Shown in pieces: positions 17,745 to 25,005 of a stretch of 41,860 nt of DNA (positions are counted from its first letter, which is position 1; each line of letters opens with the position of its first letter). Location: NCBI GenBank assembly GCA_009700025.1, contig WLMW01000006.1:1-41860 (forward strand). Reading direction: 5' to 3'. The DNA is from Actinomycetota bacterium (GTDB lineage: Bacteria; Actinomycetota; Actinomycetes; Nanopelagicales; Nanopelagicaceae). Below the pieces are notes generated by a model, which searched no databases, was not told where the DNA came from, and was given only the letters and a program-made list of their open reading frames with translations. Made by a program: the position numbers and the translations under genes.

Positions 17745-19154
17745 TTACCATCGGTTCCACATCTGCCGATGGTCTTGTGCCCATGCATATGCTGCGACTG
17801 TCCACCCTTGAATCATTTGTGGTGGTTGGACAATTCGATTAAAGCCGCTGCCAAATCCATCAGCAGCACCTTCAATATCAATGACTTCAGAGCTGACCCA
17901 ACCATGTAAGGGGGCATCGCTTCGAAGTAGTTCAGGAAATCCACCAATCGATTCAATCGCCGCAACAGTTCGCCCGATTAAGGCCGTTGCTTGCGGTAAG
18001 AAACCATGACGCAATAAACCGCGTCCAGCAAAGATTCCATCCATTGGCCAGGCTGAGCCAGTGTGATACCCACCCGGGCGATAGGAAGGATGGTTGCTAG
18101 AAAGAGTTCGCAGTCCTGCAGGACCAAGTAACTGCGAATCAGTCAATGCATCAGCGATGACCATTCGATACATATCCCAATCAGGTCCATCAAATATCGC
18201 CGAATCCAATAAGCGACCTTGATTACTGGCTTGAGAATCCAAAGCAATTTGTTGGCCGTGTTTATTGCGCTCGGTTGCAAGTGCGAAACGATCACCCAGC
18301 CACATATGTTCAATTAATTTCAAACGCACAGTATGAGCTTTGTGGATCAGTTCATCTCCGTTGAGCGGCCAATCTAAATATGGGCGAAGTAGATATAACT
18401 GCGCCGCACCAACGAGAGCATCGAATACCTCTGCCGCAGTTTCGATTGATGCAAGGGAACCTTCACCAGCAAGGGTTCCGTCAGCATGCATGTAAGAATC
18501 CCCAGAGTCTTTCCAAAACTGATTCCTTATTCCCTGCGGATTAGAGCGCTTTGATTCAATCAGAGATGAAGGAGTATCAAGTCGAGAGAGAATCCATTTT
18601 GTTGCAAGAACTGCGCGTTCGCCTAAAGTTTTATTTCCTAATTGAATATCGAGTAATCCAGGCTCTTCTAACGCTTCCTTGGAAAGGGCTTTGAGCCACA
18701 GAGGCGTGCTGTCAACAGAACCGTAATAAGGAAATGACCAACCCTCCTTCTCCATTATTTCTCGTGCGCGCTCATCACCTGGGTCACGAACTTCGTGTGC
18801 AATACGTCCAGGCTCTTCTTCGCTCTGTGAAACAAAGTTTTCACCTTGCGCTTCACCGAGTGCGCAAATGACACCGCGACGAAGGCCCGGCACTCGAGCT
18901 CCTAAAAAGTCAGCGATGATTAATGAATCACGACCGAAGAGGCATCTAAAAAGATTTTGCTCACCAACCCCCCGGTGGTGATCAAAAGGGATAGATGCAT
19001 AGGGGATGAGCCAAGGCCCGCGATAGGCGAGTGTCCAAGGAATAACAGTTTCAAGTGGTGGTCGAAAACGTGAATCAAAGACTGGATCACTTGGCGAGAG
19101 AATTAAACGACGCGAAATTACGCGCTCGCCATTTTTTATATCTGTATCTGACAC
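17745..19154 (-). CDS. Glycogen-debranching/MGH1-like (alpha/alpha)6 glycosidase
   Basis: Protein of about 469 aa resembling the catalytic barrel of amylo-alpha-1,6-glucosidase/GH63-like (mannosylglycerate-hydrolase-like) enzymes: LFGRDSLI, EEEPGRIAHEVR, FPYYGSVDSTPLWL, KDSGDSYMHADG, SNQGRLLDSA and GYHTGSAWPMDG. Family members are inverting hydrolases of alpha-linked gluco- or manno-oligosaccharides. A clear paralog, with the same motifs, is at 30096-31484. The GTG at 19154 is preferred over the ATG at 19196: GAGGGG lies 6 nt before the GTG, and the longer reading would include the palindrome at 19164-19199. No signal peptide. First gene after the palindromes, heading the transporter operon. 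Confidence 0.8.
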   Translation of the reverse strand: MSDTDIKNGERVISRRLILSPSDPVFDSRFRPPLETVIPWTLAYRGPWLIPYASIPFDHHRGVGEQNLFRCLFGRDSLIIADFLGARVPGLRRGVICALGEAQGENFVSQSEEEPGRIAHEVRDPGDERAREIMEKEGWSFPYYGSVDSTPLWLKALSKEALEEPGLLDIQLGNKTLGERAVLATKWILSRLDTPSSLIESKRSNPQGIRNQFWKDSGDSYMHADGTLAGEGSLASIETAAEVFDALVGAAQLYLLRPYLDWPLNGDELIHKAHTVRLKLIEHMWLGDRFALATERNKHGQQIALDSQASNQGRLLDSAIFDGPDWDMYRMVIADALTDSQLLGPAGLRTLSSNHPSYRPGGYHTGSAWPMDGIFAGRGLLRHGFLPQATALIGRTVAAIESIGGFPELLRSDAPLHGWVSSEVIDIEGAADGFGSGFNRIVQPPQMIQGWTVAAYAWAQDHRQMWNRW

Positions 19155-19163
19155 AGCCGACCC

Positions 19164-19199
19164 CTCATGAAAACCACTATTGGAAGCGGTTTTCATGAG
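19164..19199. promoter_or_regulatory. Perfect inverted repeat before the glycosidase, CTCATGAAAACC-N12-GGTTTTCATGAG
   Basis: Arms of 12 nt match exactly. The spacer plus right arm also holds AACCGCTT on the minus strand, which fits the LacI-family core AANCGNTT. The repeat ends 9 nt before the preferred GTG start at 19154. It is most likely an operator for the LacI gene just upstream; an RNA hairpin covering the ribosome site (the GAGGGG overlaps its edge) is the alternative. Confidence 0.65.
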
Positions 19200-19207
19200 T
19201 GTATTGA

Positions 19208-19225
19208 TGTAAATTTTTCATTACA
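19208..19225. promoter_or_regulatory. TGTAA-N8-TTACA palindrome, copy 1
   Basis: Exact 5-nt arms with an 8-nt AT-rich spacer. Its centre is 32 bp, about three helical turns, from the centre of a second copy at 19237-19260, which suggests two dimers binding the same DNA face. Confidence 0.45.
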
Positions 19226-19236
19226 AGGACTTCAAT

Positions 19237-19260
19237 GTATGTAATTTTTTTGTTACATAC
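19237..19260. promoter_or_regulatory. GTATGTAA-N8-TTACATAC palindrome, copy 2
   Basis: Exact 8-nt arms, spacer of seven T and one G on the plus strand. It touches the stop codon of the LacI gene. Read as minus-strand RNA it could form a weak AT-rich hairpin, but no U-run follows, so a protein site is favoured over a terminator. Confidence 0.5.
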
Positions 19261-20234
19261 TAAGTCGTTGAGCGCACAATGAGCTCAGGTTTCAACTCAT
19301 CTCTGACGGGTTCACCAGTGTGTTCGTGTGCACGCAAGATTTCAACTGCTCGGCGGCCACTGGCATCCAAGTGGGTTCGCACTGACGTGAACTCTAACTG
19401 CGCCGCCGAATCGCTATCGCCATAACCAATCAACGCAAGCTCATGTGGAATAGAGATGTTTAGATCCCTGGCGGCTGCATATGCCGAAATCGCCAACTTG
19501 TCGCTATCGGCAAATATTGCATCAATCCTCTTCTTACTTTTTAATAGTTTTCGAATTTCAACACCAGCCTCATTAGAAAGTGGGTCCACTAACAACTCAG
19601 TGCTTGCCGCCTTCTTATCGGGATTCAAACGCTCTCTGAAGGATTTCAACCGAATTCCAGGATTGATATCTAACGCTGATGGCCGAGCACCCAGGAAGAG
19701 AATATTTTTTGCACCACTTTTGTTGAAATAATCGGCAGCAAGTTCGCACCCTTTTTTCTCTGATGTTAGAACTCGAGAAAACCGAGCATCATCGATATCA
19801 ATTAAAACTGTTGGCAATTCAAAACGCTGAATATAAGTGGCAACCTCATCAAGAATTGGTACTCCTGAAAATATCAACCCCTCAATTCTCTTTGTGACTA
19901 ATAGTTTTTTCACGTAGTCCACTGAACTCGCCGATTCTGTTACATCGTATAAAAGAAGCTCATGTGGCCATGCACGTAGTGCATTTGAAATTCCACGCAA
20001 TCTTTCAGTTTCGCCCTGATGATTAAACAACTTGGTAAAAACTGCGATTCTTACCATCGATAAATCTCGTTCAAGAATTCTTGGTGCTTTGTAGTGCAGC
20101 GCTGCTGCAGCTTGGCGCACTAACGTAACCGTTTCGGGTTTGAGTAATTCTGGATTAGAAAAGCAGCGAGAAGCAGTTGCAATACTTACGCCTGCATATG
20201 CGGCAACTTGCGCCAGCGTTGCGCGCTTACTCAT
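19260..20234 (-). CDS. LacI-family transcriptional regulator (system 2)
   Basis: Protein of 324 aa. The helix-turn-helix is at the N-terminus (TLAQVAAYAGVSIATASRCFSN), followed by a ligand-binding domain (VRIAVFTK, FSGVPIL, NILFLGARPS, IDAIFADSDKLAISAYAAARD, ELALIGYGDSD). It starts 6 nt after the stop of the isochorismatase-fold gene, so the two are co-transcribed. Its target is probably the glycosidase/transporter operon directly downstream, through the palindromes at 19164-19260. No good ribosome site precedes the ATG. Confidence 0.9.
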   Translation of the reverse strand: MSKRATLAQVAAYAGVSIATASRCFSNPELLKPETVTLVRQAAAALHYKAPRILERDLSMVRIAVFTKLFNHQGETERLRGISNALRAWPHELLLYDVTESASSVDYVKKLLVTKRIEGLIFSGVPILDEVATYIQRFELPTVLIDIDDARFSRVLTSEKKGCELAADYFNKSGAKNILFLGARPSALDINPGIRLKSFRERLNPDKKAASTELLVDPLSNEAGVEIRKLLKSKKRIDAIFADSDKLAISAYAAARDLNISIPHELALIGYGDSDSAAQLEFTSVRTHLDASGRRAVEILRAHEHTGEPVRDELKPELIVRSTT

Positions 20235-20240
20235 TGATTC

Positions 20241-20819
20241 TCACGGTTTGAGCATAATTGCGGTGTCAAGAAAGGCAATATCTGCACTTGGTTTGGCAAC
20301 TGCTCTGCGTCCTGGTAGCGAGTAATTAGTGAAACTATCATTTTGTTCGTTAATTACATCCTCAGCATTTACGGTATGTCCATTCCATTCATACCCACTT
20401 GCCGTATGCGCATCGCTAATCAGTGTGATGTCATATCCACGATCTAATGCGCTATGGCTGGTATGTCGCACGCAGTTATTTGTCTGTGCCCCGGTGATAT
20501 ACAGGTGATCAACCGAGAGAGAGGACAGTAAATCTTCTAGTTCGGTGGCTTCAAAGGAGCTGCGATAGAGCTTTCGAACAATCTTTTCATCTGATTGCGG
20601 CTTGAGTTCAGACACAATCTGCCAGGCATCGCTATCAATAGTTAGTTCTTCATCGCTGTGTTGAATCCAAATAACAGGCACATCCTTCGTGCGAGCCTTA
20701 TCAATGACTGTGTTGATTGCCGCAATCACTTTATTTCGCGCAAAGGCATCCTCGACGACGCCATTTTGGACATCAATCACTAGTAATGCACTGTTCTTAC
20801 GCTCATTAAATAGACTCAT
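20241..20819 (-). CDS. Isochorismatase-family cysteine hydrolase
   Basis: Protein of 192 aa with the family catalytic triad: Asp in LLVIDVQNG (near residue 17), Lys in IVRKLYRSSF, and the nucleophile Cys in TGAQTNNCVRHTS. The nicotinamidase D-x-H metal site is not evident, so it is likely an amidase or hydrolase of unknown substrate rather than PncA. ATG at 20819 is preferred over the TTG at 20825. Upstream is a divergent DUF1905 gene with only ~50 nt between, and no ribosome site is seen, suggesting a leaderless message. A functional link to the sugar operon downstream is not obvious. Confidence 0.85.
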   Translation of the reverse strand: MSLFNERKNSALLVIDVQNGVVEDAFARNKVIAAINTVIDKARTKDVPVIWIQHSDEELTIDSDAWQIVSELKPQSDEKIVRKLYRSSFEATELEDLLSSLSVDHLYITGAQTNNCVRHTSHSALDRGYDITLISDAHTASGYEWNGHTVNAEDVINEQNDSFTNYSLPGRRAVAKPSADIAFLDTAIMLKP

Positions 20820-20866
20820 GACCAAATTAAATCACAGGCAGTTGCATCTGCCACTAACCTTTTCTA

Positions 20867-21154
20867 GTGCAAATTACTATCACTAGCCAAATGATTGAAT
20901 GGCGCGGACCTGCACCTTTCTATTTCCTGCCTGTTCCAGCTAAAGAGAGTGCACAAATCAAGTCGATTGCATCCGCTATTACATATGGATGGGGAGTCGT
21001 TTATACCCACGCAACGATTGGTGGCAAAAGGTGGAAGACAACGCTGATGCCTAAAGATGGCCTGTATCTGTTACCCATTAAAAATGAGATTCGCCTTGGG
21101 CTTAAGCTTGAAATGCTGCAGCCCATAAAGGCCACTTTAGAGTTTGACCTCTAG
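20867..21154 (+). CDS. DUF1905 family protein
   Basis: Small protein of 95 aa with the DUF1905 pattern: WRGPAPFYFLPVP, YGWGVVYTHATIGGKRWKT, MPKDGLYLLPIK. The biochemical role of the family is unknown. The GTG at 20867 gives the extra first beta strand (MQITITSQMIEW) seen in family members; the ATG at 20891 would remove it. No ribosome site is visible, so a leaderless start is plausible. Confidence 0.8.
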   Translation: MQITITSQMIEWRGPAPFYFLPVPAKESAQIKSIASAITYGWGVVYTHATIGGKRWKTTLMPKDGLYLLPIKNEIRLGLKLEMLQPIKATLEFDL

Positions 21155-21193
21155 TCCACCTGCAATGTCAGCCGACTGCACTAAATTGTGGTT

Positions 21194-22228
21194 ATGAGTC
21201 TTCGCTTTCGTCGTACCTTAAAGATCGCTCCTGGAATACGGTTGAACTTTAATAAGGATTCCGTTGGAGTCTCTCTTGGACCCAGGGGAGCGCACTACAC
21301 CATGAATTCAAAAGGTCGACGAACCATTTCCGCAGGAATTCCTGGTTCGGGACTTTATAGCGTCGAAACTTTGAACGCCGGGAGAAGAACATCCAGATCC
21401 GCCGCAGCTCAACAATCGGTCCCAGAAAATTTTGTTACCCCAGCACCGGGTTTATTTGCCGGAAAAATGGAACGCGCATTCAACAGGTTTCTCCTTGATA
21501 TTTACAATCATGAGAGTCAAGACTCTGCTACTGAAGTGGTAGAAAAAGCCAACGCACTCAAACAGGTGCACCCCGCACTAGTTGCACCGCTTGATTTAAT
21601 CTCACTCTTACACGCAGCTCCTGATGATGCTTTCAAAGATAAAATCGAAAGCTGGTGCAAAGTTTTGTGGGATACAAGAGATCAGGTTTTTTCTGACCCT
21701 GTGGTCGAAAAATACTTTACTGGCATAAGTCCTCAAGCCCAAATCACAAAGGGTATTGCAACGAATGAGAATTATAACCTGCAGACACTGGGATTTATCT
21801 ACGCAGAGATTTTGCAAGAGGCTAAAAAATACAACGAGGCTCTTGCGGTTTTACATCAGATGCGCCCCGACCAGTTAGTTGCAATATCTATCGCCGATAT
21901 CGAATTAACCAAGGGCGAATTCGATTCAGCGATTGAAACTACCGAGGATATTGAGAACGAAGATGATGCCACGGCCATGTTATTAATCTTAAGAGGAGTC
22001 GCTTTTCGAGAGAAAAATCTCAATGACGCATCGATAGAGTGTTTTAAACGTGCATTGGCATTTAAGAAACGTGCTGAGCAACTGCGTCACCGCGCATACT
22101 TCGAACGAGCAGAGACTTATATCCGCATGGGCAAAAAGGCGATGGCAATCAAGGATTTAGAGCGAATTTTAGTTGATGACCCTGAATATCCGCTTATTCA
22201 GGAAAAACTCGACTCATTAAAACCTTGA
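21194..22228 (+). CDS. DUF4236 protein with C-terminal TPR-like repeats
   Basis: Protein of 344 aa. Residues 1-55 match DUF4236 (SLRFRRTLKIAPGIRLNFNK, VSLGPRGAHYTMNSKG, AGIPGSGLYS), a short domain of unknown function found at the front of many bacterial proteins. The C-terminal ~180 residues are helical with TPR-like pairs (LGFIYAEILQEAKKYNEALAV, ALAFKKRAEQLRHRAYFERAE, RMGKKAMAIKDLERIL), suggesting a protein-binding scaffold. Middle residues ~55-95 are low-complexity and basic. No membrane segment or signal peptide. The ATG at 21194 is chosen over the GTG at 21188. Confidence 0.8.
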   Translation: MSLRFRRTLKIAPGIRLNFNKDSVGVSLGPRGAHYTMNSKGRRTISAGIPGSGLYSVETLNAGRRTSRSAAAQQSVPENFVTPAPGLFAGKMERAFNRFLLDIYNHESQDSATEVVEKANALKQVHPALVAPLDLISLLHAAPDDAFKDKIESWCKVLWDTRDQVFSDPVVEKYFTGISPQAQITKGIATNENYNLQTLGFIYAEILQEAKKYNEALAVLHQMRPDQLVAISIADIELTKGEFDSAIETTEDIENEDDATAMLLILRGVAFREKNLNDASIECFKRALAFKKRAEQLRHRAYFERAETYIRMGKKAMAIKDLERILVDDPEYPLIQEKLDSLKP

Positions 22229-22306
22229 ATTCATTAAGCCAGACCAAATAGCTTTCGCAGCTGGTTTATCGCTGCAGTGAAAACTCTGGGTCCACCAATT
22301 TCCTCT

Positions 22307-22336
22307 ATTTTTTCTTCAGTTATTTTTTCTTCAGTT
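22307..22336. repeat. Tandem duplication of ATTTTTTCTTCAGTT
   Basis: Two exact 15-nt copies (22307-22321, 22322-22336). On the minus strand they encode the last codons of the toxin plus its stop, so the toxin ends in ELKKK-stop followed by a second copy of the same codons and another stop. Confidence 0.9.
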
Positions 22337-22595
22337 CGCGATAAAAGTTTTCACGGGGTCCCAATAAAAGCAATTTTAGTTCATCCGGACTTATTGCTCG
22401 ATAGGCAAGGAGCCACTCTTGCCGATTCATCATAAACTTCACTACAAAGATGCCCTCTAAATCTGCTGTTTTAGATTCACCCAAAAGTTGGTTATTGGCT
22501 AGTTGAGTTAATACAACATCTACGACCGCTTTTTGTTTCTTGTGGAGTTTCTTGATTTGTCGAGCAAAAGTTGAGGTTAGAGATAGTTCCTTCAC
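22320..22595 (-). CDS. RelE/ParE-superfamily toxin
   Basis: Protein of 91 aa with the fold pattern of RelE/YafQ toxins: N-terminal basic helix pair (FARQIKKLHKKQKAVVDVVLTQLAN), then strands VVKFMMNRQEWLLAYRAI and LKLLLLGPRENFYREL. RelE-type members cleave mRNA on the ribosome; ParE-type members poison gyrase. Which applies here is not clear. GTG start overlaps the antitoxin stop (GTGA), the classic toxin-antitoxin layout. Its stop lies within a 15-nt tandem duplication. Confidence 0.78.
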   Translation of the reverse strand: MKELSLTSTFARQIKKLHKKQKAVVDVVLTQLANNQLLGESKTADLEGIFVVKFMMNRQEWLLAYRAISPDELKLLLLGPRENFYRELKKK

Positions 22596-22801
22596 CCGAA
22601 TTGGTAGTGGCCGACTGTGGCCTCAGCATCACTCTTTAAAATCTCTTTAATGAGCATAAATGAAAGTTCTGGATTGGCTTCAGCAATTGCGGCAATTTTG
22701 AAATAAAACTCAATCTGCTTTGGGATAGACCTATGTTCAATTGCAGCGAGTCGGGCGGCAGCTTTCACTAGATCATCAGAAAGCTTTACATTAGTTGCCA
22801 T
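22592..22801 (-). CDS. ParD-like antitoxin
   Basis: Small protein of 69 aa. The N-terminus ATNVKLSDDLVKAAARLAAIEHRSIPKQIEFYFKIA has the ribbon-helix-helix pattern of ParD-like antitoxins, which bind DNA and neutralise the downstream toxin. The ATG at 22801 has AAAGGAG 8 nt upstream and gives the correct family start; the longer reading from 22900 adds 33 residues without support. It is expected to repress its own operon. Confidence 0.75.
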   Translation of the reverse strand: MATNVKLSDDLVKAAARLAAIEHRSIPKQIEFYFKIAAIAEANPELSFMLIKEILKSDAEATVGHYQFG

Positions 22802-22985
22802 GTCTTGAACTCCTTTGAGTGCCTTGACCCTAGCAGAGAAGGTTCCTAAAAGTAACCTTTTACTACCATGTGGCTGATCCTGTACATGTTTGAAATCCAT
22901 GAATTCCCCTTTTCCTTAAAGATTCATTCAAGGGGAGCTCACTGACATTTTTCAGAGTTTCCCACAACTGTTAACAACTAATAAT

Positions 22986-23792
22986 TCAAGCTGATAACTC
23001 ATAATCTGGGTCAATCAATTTCCACTTCAGTGCAACCCGCCAGGCCCAACCCGGAATACTCCCGCGATCAATCCATAACAAAGCCAGAGCGCATCCAATA
23101 AAGATTGATGTGTTGGCTAAAGGCACCGTTAAACCTTCCCATAAAGTTACATCCCAATCCTGCCGACCCGATTCAATGCTAGATGCCTTATCAAAGACCA
23201 CGCTCCAGTCACACAGTGCGTGAAAAACTACGGGGACCCAGATACTTCGCGTCACAATCATCAATGCGCACGCAAAGACACCAAAAGAGAATGTGTTCAT
23301 CACGTGCCAGTACGCCTCCCAAGGATCCCATTCCTTACCGGTGTATAGATTGAGATGCATGAGACCAAACATGAATGATGAGATGAAAATGGCAGTGAAC
23401 TGTCCGTATCGATGCAACGCGCCAAAAACAAATCCACGTGAAAAAATCTCTTCGCCAAGTCCGATTGCGACAAGAAAGATTACGCCGCGCACAGAAAGCA
23501 GAACCCCATGATGCACGTTGTCAGAGTTAGAGATTTCAGAGATGACAAAGTAGCTTGCAATCAGCAGTGCAACTCCGGTTTTATAGTGCATGCGCGGCAA
23601 TCGGAAATACTCTAGCGACTGCAATCCTAGGAAATAAACTGCGAAGTAAAATATCGCAGCAAGAATTAAATAGCTCACTGTTGAATTGGCATAGTCGAAT
23701 CCCGATAACCAAGTCCCGGGTACAAAGCGCAGGATAAGCAACGAGAAAATCGAGAAGCCAATAAGACTGACCCCGAGCCGCAGATTTCTCAT
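22986..23792 (-). CDS. CPBP-family intramembrane glutamic endopeptidase
   Basis: Membrane protein of 268 aa with about seven to eight hydrophobic helices. CPBP/Abi motifs: GEEIFSRGFVFG (the Glu-Glu pair with Arg), FGLMHLN (His) and FHALCDW (third motif). Family members are CAAX-protease-like or bacteriocin-immunity-like membrane peptidases. Several starts are possible (GTG 23831, ATG 23810, 23804, 23792). I prefer 23792 (MRNLRLG) because the hairpin at 23821-23850 would otherwise be partly translated, and because this gives the same 32-nt hairpin-to-ATG distance as at the heliorhodopsin gene. Confidence 0.82.
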   Translation of the reverse strand: MRNLRLGVSLIGFSIFSLLILRFVPGTWLSGFDYANSTVSYLILAAIFYFAVYFLGLQSLEYFRLPRMHYKTGVALLIASYFVISEISNSDNVHHGVLLSVRGVIFLVAIGLGEEIFSRGFVFGALHRYGQFTAIFISSFMFGLMHLNLYTGKEWDPWEAYWHVMNTFSFGVFACALMIVTRSIWVPVVFHALCDWSVVFDKASSIESGRQDWDVTLWEGLTVPLANTSIFIGCALALLWIDRGSIPGWAWRVALKWKLIDPDYELSA

Positions 23793-23820
23793 ACCCGCCA
23801 CCATAACCATGGCCACTGAC

Positions 23821-23850
23821 AAAAGCCCCACAGAGATTAATCTGCAGGGC
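23821..23850 (-). promoter_or_regulatory. Leader hairpin with U-run before the CPBP gene
   Basis: Minus-strand RNA forms a 10-bp stem (GCCCUGCAGA with UCUGUGGGGC, two G-U pairs), loop UUAAUC, followed by UUUUGU. The plus-strand version has mismatches where the minus strand has G-U pairs, so the structure belongs to the minus-strand transcript. It lies ahead of the gene and so looks like an attenuator-type leader, not the end of an upstream gene. A homologous element precedes the heliorhodopsin gene. Confidence 0.55.
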
Positions 23851-23978
23851 CTTTGTTCTGTAACTCCTGGATATCTAACGCGTCGTGACTCAACAGCTCA
23901 TATGTTACACCAGCTGTCCACAGGTCGAAGGTGATTAAAAACTTTCTTCAATACTTTCATTTACTTTCCACCTTGTGT

Positions 23979-24052
23979 ACCTCTGTAGCTCAGGGGATAG
24001 AGCGTGGTAGTGACTCAACGCAAGGTCGCGGGTTCGAATCCCGTCAGAGGTG
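23979..24052 (+). tRNA. tRNA-like gene with a non-canonical anticodon arm
   Basis: Acceptor stem ACCTCTG/CAGAGGT (7 bp), D arm GCTC-AGGGGATA-GAGC, and T arm GCGGG-TTCGAAT-CCCGT are all intact, with discriminator G and no encoded CCA. The stretch between D and T arms (24004-24027) is one nt longer than usual and does not give a 5-bp anticodon stem with a 7-nt loop, so I cannot assign an anticodon or amino acid. The body resembles bacterial tRNA-Arg genes. A strong terminator follows at 24061. It may be a degenerate or altered tRNA. Confidence 0.55.
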
Positions 24053-24060
24053 CACACTCT

Positions 24061-24101
24061 AAGTAGCCCCTCGGTTAGTCGCGCGGGGCTACTTCTATTT
24101 T
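24061..24101 (+). terminator. Rho-independent terminator after the tRNA-like gene
   Basis: Perfect 10-bp stem AAGTAGCCCC / GGGGCTACTT, 14-nt loop, then CTATTTT. Its presence shows that the tRNA-like gene is or was transcribed as its own unit. Confidence 0.88.
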
Positions 24102-24107
24102 CCCGCT

Positions 24108-24872
24108 TTAGCTAGGTATCAGAGTATTAGCAAAGATCTGCCAAGCCAGCGCAGATTTAGCTATCAAAGAAAGCGTGATGTAAGTCCGTTCACCACGGAT
24201 GTAGTCGCTCCACTTTCCGACCTTTTTATACTGCAACCACTGCACAAGAGCGAATGAGTTGAAGAAGGCAAAAATCGTGAAGACGATTCCGTAAACAAAT
24301 GTCGGCGCAGAAGTATCCCCGACGCCGCCAATTGAAAAGACATAAAACGCTAGCGCTACCCACGGGACAATCCCCGCGATGCAGCCGAAAATAAACGGCA
24401 ACCAGCCACCATTTCCAGGTGTCTCATATTTTTCTTGCAACCAGCCAAATAAAATCATCGCTGCGTTCACACCAAAGATGGAAATGATTGCAGATATCTC
24501 AGAAACACCCGTTACCTGCGCGATTAAAACAATCATCACAGATGAGCTGACCGCGTATTCAACCCAGCGGAAGTAGTTTCTCTGCGCCGCAATGCCAGTG
24601 CTATAGCGACCAAAGAACTGCGGACTTGCCACAATAAAATGCGCCAGCGCCGATAACCCCAAGAAGATCGCAACCGTTAAACCAACCGGCGTATTAAAGA
24701 GCACGACAGGTGCTGCGAATGTAGAGCCCGGCGGACCTGCCATATATGTAGCAGTAATCGGTAGCGAGAAATCATTGCTCAGGGCCAGAACTGCCACCAT
24801 CTGTGCAAGGTGCAGGATTCCTGCAAGGAGGTTTGTTCTGCGAAGGCTTTGCGCCGTTATCGGTTTTTTCAT
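24108..24872 (-). CDS. Heliorhodopsin
   Basis: Retinal protein of 254 aa, seven membrane helices. It closely matches freshwater actinobacterial heliorhodopsins: HLAQMVAVLALSNDFSLP, GPPGSTF, FRWVEYAVSSSVMIVLIAQV with the counterion Glu105, LFGWLQEKY, FGCIAGIVPW, FNSFALVQWLQYKK, RGERTYI, and the retinal-binding Lys239 in SLIAKSALAWQIF. Heliorhodopsins have inverted membrane topology compared with type-1 rhodopsins and a slow photocycle; their role is thought to be sensory or regulatory. The ATG at 24872 (MKKPITAQ) is preferred; the longer reading from 24902 adds ten residues overlapping a leader hairpin. No retinal-synthesis gene is in the window. Confidence 0.96.
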   Translation of the reverse strand: MKKPITAQSLRRTNLLAGILHLAQMVAVLALSNDFSLPITATYMAGPPGSTFAAPVVLFNTPVGLTVAIFLGLSALAHFIVASPQFFGRYSTGIAAQRNYFRWVEYAVSSSVMIVLIAQVTGVSEISAIISIFGVNAAMILFGWLQEKYETPGNGGWLPFIFGCIAGIVPWVALAFYVFSIGGVGDTSAPTFVYGIVFTIFAFFNSFALVQWLQYKKVGKWSDYIRGERTYITLSLIAKSALAWQIFANTLIPS

Positions 24873-24900
24873 AAGGCATAGATTACTGCCCAGAACGTAC

Positions 24901-24935
24901 AAAAGCCCTACAGAGGTTGATCTGCAAGGCTACTT
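24901..24935 (-). promoter_or_regulatory. Leader hairpin with U-run before the heliorhodopsin gene
   Basis: Minus-strand RNA forms an 11-bp stem (AGCCUUGCAGA with UCUGUAGGGCU), loop UCAACC, then UUUUGU. It matches the element at 23821-23850 in 26 of 30 aligned positions; all four differences are transitions and pairing is kept in both. The U-run begins 32 nt before the ATG, exactly as in the other copy. No minus-strand gene lies upstream to be terminated. Confidence 0.6.
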
Positions 24936-25005
24936 TCTTTATCCCTTCTCAACGATGGCTCACAGTGAGAGGATGACCCAAGACCGCAGTTTGAAAGGGA
25001 GACGG

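Noticed and set aside
20241-20819. Nicotinamidase (PncA) call for the isochorismatase-fold gene
   Set aside because: The characteristic D-x-H metal site is not visible; only the general Asp-Lys-Cys triad is supported.
22903-22941. CCCCTT/AAGGGG hairpin upstream of the antitoxin
   Set aside because: Short 6-bp arms with a long loop and no U-run; not enough for a terminator or operator call.
23885-24019. GTGACTCAAC present both upstream and inside the tRNA-like gene
   Set aside because: A 10-mer shared over about 125 bp in an AT-balanced region can be chance; no further homology surrounds it.
24775-25005. Long 5' extension of the HIRAN gene
   Set aside because: It covers the heliorhodopsin start and leader; the ATG at 25006 has a strong ribosome site.
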